Origin: CAYNRG01 sp047974855
GTDB taxonomy: Bacteria; Bacillota_I; Bacilli_A; Erysipelotrichales; Erysipelotrichaceae
Length of the DNA stretch: 64,000 nucleotides
Reading direction: 5' to 3'
Assembly (NCBI GenBank): GCA_047974855.1
Contig: JBKECT010000040.1
Location: forward strand, 53,059-117,058
The position numbers and the translations under genes are program-made. Position 1 is the stretch's first letter, and each line of letters opens with the position of its first letter. The notes below the pieces were generated by a model. The model saw only the letters and a list, made by a program, of their open reading frames with translations, was not told the origin of the DNA and ran no database searches. Positions 26,039 to 30,869 of the stretch are shown here, in pieces.

Positions 26039-26237
26039 TTTCTTGTTCAGCGTGAATTTCATCTATTATTTCTTGAAAATTATTATAAGACTTCATATTA
26101 GGATAACCTAATTTTCTTTCATTTTCAGCTTCTTCCAACGCTTCATACAGACCATCATTATACTCTCTATTTCTATACTTAAAGTCCAACCAAGTTGCGT
26201 GTAAATAATCAAATAAACCCAATATTCCCTTTCTCAT
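26004..26237 (-). CDS. RelB/DinJ-like antitoxin with an unusual N-terminus
   Basis: A 77-residue protein directly upstream of, and overlapping, the toxin gene. The C-terminal half (YEALEEAENERKLGYPNMKSYNNFQEIIDEIHAE) resembles the toxin-wrapping half of RelB/DinJ antitoxins. The N-terminal half (MRKGILGLFDYLHATWLDFKYRN) does not look like the ribbon-helix-helix DNA-binding domain these antitoxins normally have. It follows GGAGAG and its own promoter. Antitoxin function is inferred from position and the C-terminal pattern. Self-regulation may be weakened or work by another fold. Confidence 0.65.
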   Translation of the reverse strand: MRKGILGLFDYLHATWLDFKYRNREYNDGLYEALEEAENERKLGYPNMKSYNNFQEIIDEIHAEQESEIFSKENKAI

Positions 26238-26264
26238 TAAATTACTCTCCTATATTTTTCTTAT

Positions 26265-26293
26265 ATTATACATCTATTTTCATTTAGAATAAA
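26265..26293 (-). promoter_or_regulatory. Promoter of the toxin-antitoxin pair
   Basis: On the minus strand TTTATT (26288-26293) and TATAAT (26265-26270) are 17 bp apart, and GGAG plus the antitoxin ATG follow within about 30 bases. A short TTCT/AGAA-type symmetry is present just upstream. This suggests the pair can be expressed independently of the surrounding operon. Confidence 0.6.
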
Positions 26294-26327
26294 CAATTCT
26301 TTTAAGAAATTACACATTTTCCTTTCT

Positions 26328-26501
26328 TTATTTTTCAACTACAGAATATTCTGTAATTCCACCATAATCACTATAATCTAGAACAATTTCACTGTTTCTA
26401 TACATTAAAGCTACTATCTCTATTGCACTTTTTTTTGATTCCGCAGTTACTTCAACATCTCTAGATAACAACTCTTTTACATTTACAATATATTTCTTCA
26501 T
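26328..26501 (-). CDS. DpnD/PcfM-like small protein
   Basis: A 57-residue protein beginning MKKYIVNVKELLSRDVEV and continuing TAESKKSAIEIVALMYRNSE and IVLDYSDYGGITEYSVVEK. The pattern of a strand-rich start, the xAESKKxAIEIV helix and the MYRNxEIVLDxxD segment matches the DpnD/PcfM family, small proteins common on Gram-positive conjugative plasmids and ICEs. Its ATG overlaps the sortase stop as ATGA, so it is co-translated with the sortase. The function of the family is not established. Confidence 0.72.
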   Translation of the reverse strand: MKKYIVNVKELLSRDVEVTAESKKSAIEIVALMYRNSEIVLDYSDYGGITEYSVVEK

Positions 26502-27250
26502 CTATATTCTCCTTCAATAGTTATATCAGTTATATCTAACGCAACAACTATATATCTCGCATTCTCACCACTTTTTAAATCACAAGTAACAAATATCATT
26601 GTTTTATGATTACCAGCTTGATATACAGTTTCTATATCTTCTAGAGAGTTATAAGCAATGTGTTTATCTAACCAAGTTGCATACACAGATAAACTTCTAA
26701 AATTATTTTCTAATACCCACAAATCATTATAAATATCTTCTATTTGATAATAACTAACAACTTGATATAATCTTTCTCCTTCACTTGAATTAATTGTATA
26801 ATATTCATTTTCTAATATATATTCAGAATCTGATAATTTAGTAAACATTGTATCTTTCTTATTACTAGAATGACCATAAACAATCAACACTCTATCATTC
26901 AAGTAATAATCTGTACGATAATCTAAAAACAATGAACCCATAGAATCATAATTACCTAAATAATCAACTCTCAAATAATCTTCATTATCGCTTGATTGAA
27001 AGACAGGTATGTCTTGATCACTCAACTCTAATACAAATCTAAAATCTTGATTTTCTGAATATTTATCAACTTCTAATTCTTTCACTTCTTCAGTTTTTAC
27101 AACTGTTTTAGCATAATTTTCACTAATAGTCACTTCCTTACTATTTAAAACATTAAAAATTTGAAATATAATAAGAATAAAGCACAAGATTATTATTACA
27201 ATTAAAATTGGATTTTTTTTCAATTTAGTTATCATTTTTTTTATATTCAT
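26498..27250 (-). CDS. Class B sortase
   Basis: Membrane-anchored transpeptidase. An uncleaved N-terminal helix (about 13-33) is followed by the extracellular catalytic domain, with His127 in VYGHSSNKKDTMF, Cys223 in FVTCDLKSG and Arg232 in NARYIVVA, the sortase triad. The YGHS...DTMF spacing and the C-terminal layout are those of SrtB rather than SrtA or SrtC. The only sortase-like motif I see in the element is the IPNTG of the adhesin at 22177, so that protein is the probable substrate. It is coupled to the DpnD/PcfM-like gene. Confidence 0.9.
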   Translation of the reverse strand: MNIKKMITKLKKNPILIVIIILCFILIIFQIFNVLNSKEVTISENYAKTVVKTEEVKELEVDKYSENQDFRFVLELSDQDIPVFQSSDNEDYLRVDYLGNYDSMGSLFLDYRTDYYLNDRVLIVYGHSSNKKDTMFTKLSDSEYILENEYYTINSSEGERLYQVVSYYQIEDIYNDLWVLENNFRSLSVYATWLDKHIAYNSLEDIETVYQAGNHKTMIFVTCDLKSGENARYIVVALDITDITIEGEYR

Positions 27251-27262
27251 TTAGTTTCCTTT

Positions 27263-28114
27263 CTAATATATAGTTACTGTACAAGTAGCACTCACTCCTA
27301 CTGAAGAAGTGTAATAAACTTTATAATCACCAGCAACCCCTAAATTAACTTCAGCATAATTTACATATACTTGCCCTGATACATTCAAATACACATTTGA
27401 TATCAATGCTTGTAATTCAATTACACTAGAACCAATTGGAAGTGATACATTTCTCACACCTTGAATACTTGGAACTACTTCTTGTGTATTTTCACCAATT
27501 GAAGAATTACTATTAGTTTCATTCGATACATTGCTTGTTTGATTGTTTGTAGTTGAATTATTATTAGAGCTTGAAACACTTGATGTGTTATTATTGTTTT
27601 CTCTTATTTTTTCTTCTACAACAATCATTACTAATTCACTAGTGACATTCCCATTTTTATCTTTTGCTACTACTTCTCTTGAATAATTACCAGCAACACT
27701 TGTATCAATTTCAACATTTAAATAAATTTCTATATCATTTTTATCTATCTCATCAAACGCTACAACATAATCCATAATATTTAATTCTTCATCTTGTTTT
27801 ATTGTTATATTTTCTTCAAAATCTGTAAAAATAGGAAATATTGTATCAACTACTTCTACTTCCTTTTTAAACTCTATTTCTTCTTCTCCGACATTAAATA
27901 TCAATATCATTTCTTGTAGACCCAAAGTATAGTAATCAAATTCTTTTATGACAACATTATCAAACGTTCCCCAAACAACCAACTGCATTGGATCAAATTC
28001 TTCATTTCCATACTCAATAAACACTTCTTCTTCGACAATGATTATGTTATTTTCTTCTTTTTTAGAACAACCAACTAATAATATCAACATTAAACAAATT
28101 ACTATCTTTTTCAT
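27263..28114 (-). CDS. Lipoprotein with Ig-like (DUF5011-type) modules
   Basis: A 283-residue secreted lipoprotein with lipobox ILLVGC (lipidated Cys16). It has an acidic beta-rich region (about 25-165); the segment IDTSVAGNYSREVVAKDKNGNVTSE is the typical DUF5011 ending. An Asn/Ser/Thr-rich linker (about 172-205) leads to a second short beta domain (about 215-283) ending GVAGDYKVYYTSSVGVSATCTVTIY. It precedes the sortase gene by 12 bases and mirrors the layout of the lipoprotein at 24651. A role as surface spacer or mating-contact factor is possible but not shown. Confidence 0.8.
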   Translation of the reverse strand: MKKIVICLMLILLVGCSKKEENNIIIVEEEVFIEYGNEEFDPMQLVVWGTFDNVVIKEFDYYTLGLQEMILIFNVGEEEIEFKKEVEVVDTIFPIFTDFEENITIKQDEELNIMDYVVAFDEIDKNDIEIYLNVEIDTSVAGNYSREVVAKDKNGNVTSELVMIVVEEKIRENNNNTSSVSSSNNNSTTNNQTSNVSNETNSNSSIGENTQEVVPSIQGVRNVSLPIGSSVIELQALISNVYLNVSGQVYVNYAEVNLGVAGDYKVYYTSSVGVSATCTVTIY

Positions 28115-28131
28115 ATCTTCAATTCTCTTTT

Positions 28132-28398
28132 CTACTTTACATTTTTTATAAATTCTAATAACCGTTGTTTTTCATTTCCCAAAGCACTTAAACCAATAAG
28201 AGTATATCCAACACATACAGCAATATTTTTTTCCAATTCATATATCATACATTTATGATTACTATCATCAAATACATAATATTTTGGAACTAAATGTTTT
28301 ATTTCTTCTTCTAAATCTCCAATAATTACCCCATAAACAACTTTATAACTATCGAACAATTCAACTACTGAGATTTCTTTTACATTGTTCATTGTCAT
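28132..28398 (-). CDS. Unknown small soluble protein
   Basis: An 88-residue protein (VVELFDSYKVVYGVIIGDLEEEI; YVFDDSNHKCMIYELE) with a mixed alpha/beta look and no recognised family. Its start overlaps the stop of the 151-residue gene upstream by 4 bp (ATGA), so the two are coupled and probably work together. Confidence 0.6.
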   Translation of the reverse strand: MTMNNVKEISVVELFDSYKVVYGVIIGDLEEEIKHLVPKYYVFDDSNHKCMIYELEKNIAVCVGYTLIGLSALGNEKQRLLEFIKNVK

Positions 28399-28850
28399 TT
28401 CTTTAAACCTTCATCTATCCTATATTCTAATTCCTTCCACGTGCAATTTTCAATTACATAAATATCATCATTAAATTCAACGCACCATTCCGTCTCAATG
28501 CAATCCAATGTCCACGGATTATTCGCCGATAATGAGTTTAAACCTTTTTTATGACATAGATATTCCAAATACACTTCAACCATTGCTTCCTCTAAATAAT
28601 CTTTTCTATAGCTTATTTCAATAAATTCTTCAATGTCCCAATTCACATCATAATGTAAATCAAATGAAGAAGTGAAGTTGCCGATCGATAAAATCACCTG
28701 GGGATATTTATAATCAATCTCAGCCAAAATCTTTACACTATCTGGCTTCCCAAATTTATCCATATCAAACTGCATATTATCAATCAATTTTAAATAATCT
28801 TTTTTTTCTAATTCTTTTATTGCATTCCTATAATCATCATATTTTTTCAT
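28395..28850 (-). CDS. Unknown acidic protein coupled to the following small gene
   Basis: A 151-residue soluble protein rich in Asp, Glu and Tyr (NAIKELEKKDYLKLIDNMQFD; IEEFIEISYRKDYLEEAMVE). The C-terminal part (LDCIETEWCVEFNDDIYVIENCTWKEL) has paired cysteines. No family is recognised. The start follows GGAG at about ten bases. It is the first gene of the long cargo-transfer operon after a terminator-like hairpin at 28925-28962. Confidence 0.6.
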   Translation of the reverse strand: MKKYDDYRNAIKELEKKDYLKLIDNMQFDMDKFGKPDSVKILAEIDYKYPQVILSIGNFTSSFDLHYDVNWDIEEFIEISYRKDYLEEAMVEVYLEYLCHKKGLNSLSANNPWTLDCIETEWCVEFNDDIYVIENCTWKELEYRIDEGLKK

Positions 28851-28924
28851 TTATCATAAACTCCATTCTAGTAATTAAATCGCTTAAATTTCTACTTCTA
28901 CACATTTCATTTGAATTCCTTTCT

Positions 28925-28962
28925 CTAAAAATTAAAAGCACGCTACATTCAAGTAACATGCC
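28925..28962 (-). terminator. Terminator or attenuator after the first gene of the element
   Basis: On the minus strand GCATGTTAC and GTAGCGTGC pair (seven Watson-Crick and two G-U pairs) around TTGAAT, then TTTTAATTTTT follows. It would end or attenuate the transcript of the gene at 28971. Just after it an AAAGGAAT ribosome-binding site precedes an 8-codon reading frame (about 28910-28884), a possible leader peptide. Confidence 0.55.
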
Positions 28963-28970
28963 TATTCAAT

Positions 28971-29321
28971 CTATTTTGCAGCAGAAGTATTATTATTTGC
29001 AGTTGATCCAACTTTTACTACTTTAGCACCTGTACAAGTAAAAGTTACATCAGCCATAATATTTCCATTAAATGCTCCTGTACCTTTTCCACGGAAAGTT
29101 GCTACAAAATCGTTAACATCTACTGTATCACCGATTTTTGCTTCTGGTGTTAAATCTGTTTGTACTTCAATGATATCCTTAAATTCTGGACAGAAAATTC
29201 TAGACACATATTCTTTTTCGTTAGATTGATACTTGTTTTTTTCAACAACTTCAATTAGTTGACCATTTCCTAGTAATTCGCTCATTTTTGCTTTTGTAAA
29301 TTCAATTGTTTTCTTTTGCAT
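28971..29321 (-). CDS. Unknown protein, first gene of the element
   Basis: A 116-residue protein from an ATG behind AAAGGAG (29321); the frame extends upstream to 29360 without a better signal. The N-terminus KTIEFTKAKMSELLGNGQLIEV is helical. The rest (CPEFKDIIEVQTDLTPEAKIGDTVDVNDF, then GKGTGAFNGNIMADVTFTCTGAKVVKV) is beta-rich and OB-fold-like in feel. It holds the place where Tn916/ICEBs1-type elements carry small early genes (YdcP/DUF961 and relatives), but I cannot match it to them. A single-strand-binding or early-transfer role is conceivable. Confidence 0.65.
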   Translation of the reverse strand: MQKKTIEFTKAKMSELLGNGQLIEVVEKNKYQSNEKEYVSRIFCPEFKDIIEVQTDLTPEAKIGDTVDVNDFVATFRGKGTGAFNGNIMADVTFTCTGAKVVKVGSTANNNTSAAK

Positions 29322-29479
29322 ATTTTTTTTTCTCCTTTTATATTTTTTTAAAATTTGCATTGCTTTATTCTACAAGCATACTCAAAATCGTATTTTAAAA
29401 GCCAATTTACACTTTCTAATAAGCACTTTATATTCAATTGTCGAAGAACGAATATTATGCTTTTTATAGTTTTTATATA

Positions 29480-29533
29480 AGAAAAAACCAGCATAATCAT
29501 TTACAAGAAAATAAGTAAATAAGTATACTGGTT
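29480..29533 (-). terminator. Interrupted palindrome at the right end of the element, terminator-like
   Basis: Outer arms AACCAGCAT (29486-29494) and ATACTGGTT (29525-29533) pair over 9 bp with one G-U. Symmetric 4-base internal loops separate them from inner arms ATTTAC (29499-29504) and GTAAAT (29515-29520). On the minus strand a run of six T follows. It lies about 15 bases downstream of tRNA-Gly and could stop tRNA transcripts entering the element, or could bind a protein near attR. Confidence 0.5.
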
Positions 29534-29544
29534 CGTTTAAATCA

Positions 29545-29554
29545 CTATGGAGCG
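29545..29554. repeat. attR core: right copy of the 10-bp junction repeat, overlapping tRNA-Gly
   Basis: CTATGGAGCG is identical to 9163-9172. On the minus strand it covers the last seven bases of tRNA-Gly, including CCA, and three more. Insertion therefore preserves the tRNA. The central TG at 29548-29549 is the predicted crossover. Confidence 0.8.
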
Positions 29555-29621
29555 GATGATGGGAATCGAACCCACGTAGTCAGCTTGGAAGGCTGAAGTT
29601 CTACCATTGAACTACATCCGC
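29548..29621 (-). tRNA. tRNA-Gly (anticodon TCC)
   Basis: 74 bases including an encoded CCA (TGG on the plus strand at 29548-29550). The acceptor pair GCGGATG...CATCCGC, the T-arm GGGTTCGATTCCC and the anticodon loop CTTCCAA are intact. It is the last tRNA of the operon and the integration site of the ICE, whose right end abuts its 3' terminus. Confidence 0.93.
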
Positions 29622-29632
29622 ATTTTTGAAAA

Positions 29633-29708
29633 TGGTGTCCCGGAGAGGAATCGAACCTCCGACCCACTGATTAAAAGTCAGTTGCTCTACCACCTGAGCT
29701 ACCGGGAC
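29633..29708 (-). tRNA. tRNA-Lys (anticodon TTT)
   Basis: 76 bases with encoded CCA. The acceptor GTCCCGG...CCGGGAC, the T-arm GGAGGTTCGATTCCTC and the loop CTTTTAA fit. It is the fifth gene of the six-tRNA operon, 11 bases upstream of tRNA-Gly. Confidence 0.93.
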
Positions 29709-29718
29709 AAATTTTAAT

Positions 29719-29793
29719 TGGCTGGGGCACCTGGGATCGAACCAGGGAATGTCAGAGTCAAAGTCTGATGCCTTACCGCTTGGCTATGCCCCA
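29719..29793 (-). tRNA. tRNA-Gln (anticodon TTG)
   Basis: 75 bases with encoded CCA. The acceptor TGGGGCA...TGCCCCA begins with U1-A72, typical of tRNA-Gln. The loop CTTTGAC gives anticodon TTG, and the T-arm is CCTGGTTCGATCCCAGG. It is the fourth gene of the operon. Confidence 0.93.
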
Positions 29794-29841
29794 ATTAATG
29801 CTTTACTCAATATCCTATCCCGATACTGAAATAGAAATAAA

Positions 29842-29926
29842 TGGTGGAGAGGGGCAGATTCGAACTGCCGAACTCTAAGAGAATTGAGTTACAGTCAACC
29901 GCGTTTAGCCACTTCGCTACCTCTCC
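29842..29926 (-). tRNA. tRNA-Tyr (anticodon GTA)
   Basis: 85 bases with encoded CCA and a long variable arm, as in bacterial class II tRNA-Tyr. The acceptor GGAGAGG...CCTCTCC and the loop CTGTAAC fit. It is the third gene of the operon. The spacer to tRNA-Gln (about 48 bases) is the longest in the cluster. Confidence 0.93.
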
Positions 29927-29939
29927 AAATGTGAATAAA

Positions 29940-30015
29940 TGGTGCCGACTATAGGAATCGAACCTACAACCTATTGATTACAAATCAATTGCTCTGCCAA
30001 TTGAGCTAAGTCGGC
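29940..30015 (-). tRNA. tRNA-Thr (anticodon TGT)
   Basis: 76 bases with encoded CCA. The acceptor GCCGACT...AGTCGGC, the loop TTTGTAA and the T-arm GTAGGTTCGATTCCTA are consistent with tRNA-Thr. It is the second gene of the operon. Confidence 0.93.
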
Positions 30016-30063
30016 ATGTATGAGGAAACTAAGAGACCTCAATTCCTTCAGTTAAATAAAAAA

Positions 30064-30139
30064 TGGTGGAGGCTAACGGGCTCGAACCGCTGACCCTCTG
30101 CTTGTAAGGCAGATGCTCTACCAACTGAGCTAAGCCTCC
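30064..30139 (-). tRNA. tRNA-Val (anticodon TAC)
   Basis: 76 bases with encoded CCA. The acceptor GGAGGCT...AGCCTCC and the loop CTTACAA give anticodon TAC. It is the first gene of the operon, about 30 bases downstream of the promoter's -10. Confidence 0.93.
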
Positions 30140-30169
30140 ATCTTTGCACAATTATCAAAGTGCCTTATA

Positions 30170-30198
30170 AATATATCACAGCTTTTTAGTATAGTCAA
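30170..30198 (-). promoter_or_regulatory. Promoter of the six-tRNA operon
   Basis: On the minus strand TTGACT (30193-30198) and TATATT (30170-30175) are 17 bp apart, and tRNA-Val begins about 30 bases further on. Transcription would run through all six tRNAs toward the ICE. Confidence 0.7.
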
Positions 30199-30374
30199 CA
30201 ATAAAAAGGTATTTTTTTCAGAAAAATAAAAGAGATGAAAAAAAATGAAAAAATCAATAAGAATTAAGGTATTAACATGGAAAAGAAAAAAGAGATATGT
30301 TATGCTTGAGACACGAGTTTATAAAGTGTGATAATGAGCAAATATTTTTTTTATATAGAAGTGGGAGGGCAAAG

Positions 30375-30869
30375 ATGAATTACCATAATATTACTAATGT
30401 GGATATGGTAAATGGAGAAGGCTTACGAGTTGTTTTATGGCTTTCTGGATGTAGTCACGCTTGCCCTTCTTGTCATAACCAAAAAACATGGGATCCAGCT
30501 AGTGGGATTTTATTTGACGGTGAAGCTAAACAAGAATTGTTTAACTATCTTCAGGCAGAATACATTTCCGGAGTAACACTGAGTGGTGGAGATCCTTTTT
30601 ATATAGATCATCGAGAAGAGGTAAAAGAGCTTTTAAAAGAGATAAAAAGAAGCTTTCCTCAAAAGAGCATTTGGGTTTATACCGGCTATATCATGGAGGA
30701 AATCAGTGATCCTCATTTATTAGAATCTATTGACGTTTTGGTGGACGGAATGTTTATTGAAGCATTAAGCTCTGTGGAATATCCTTGGGCAGGGAGTGAA
30801 AACCAAAGAATTATTGATGTTGCAAAATCACTAAAAGAAGGAGAGGTTGTATTGTATGAAAATCATTAA
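30375..30869 (+). CDS. nrdG: Anaerobic ribonucleotide reductase activating protein
   Basis: Radical-SAM enzyme that installs the glycyl radical on NrdD. The 164-residue protein has the cluster motif CSHACPSC (Cys-x3-Cys-x2-Cys) near residues 29-36, the NGEGLRVVLWLSGC lead-in typical of NrdG, and the GGDPF motif that binds SAM. The ATG at 30375 follows GGGAGGG; an upstream in-frame ATG at 30297 is unlikely. It precedes and overlaps nrdD by 14 bases. The order nrdG-nrdD is the reverse of the usual nrdDG operon. Confidence 0.93.
   Translation: MNYHNITNVDMVNGEGLRVVLWLSGCSHACPSCHNQKTWDPASGILFDGEAKQELFNYLQAEYISGVTLSGGDPFYIDHREEVKELLKEIKRSFPQKSIWVYTGYIMEEISDPHLLESIDVLVDGMFIEALSSVEYPWAGSENQRIIDVAKSLKEGEVVLYENH

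Larger units (their letters stand above)
9167..29548 (-). mobile_element. Integrative and conjugative element with serine integrase and Tn916/ICEBs1-like secretion system
   Basis: A block of about 20.4 kb, all on the minus strand and visibly more AT-rich than both flanks. It is bounded by the 10-bp repeats at 9163 and 29545. It contains integration (large serine recombinase), DNA processing (HUH Rep, palindromic non-coding region), coupling (FtsK-like) and transfer genes (M23 hydrolase, VirB6-, VirB4-, TcpE-, TcpD- and TcpC-like). Cargo is an adhesin with sortase, lipoproteins and a toxin pair. No gene in the transfer set is visibly broken. Mobility is inferred, not shown. Confidence 0.88.
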
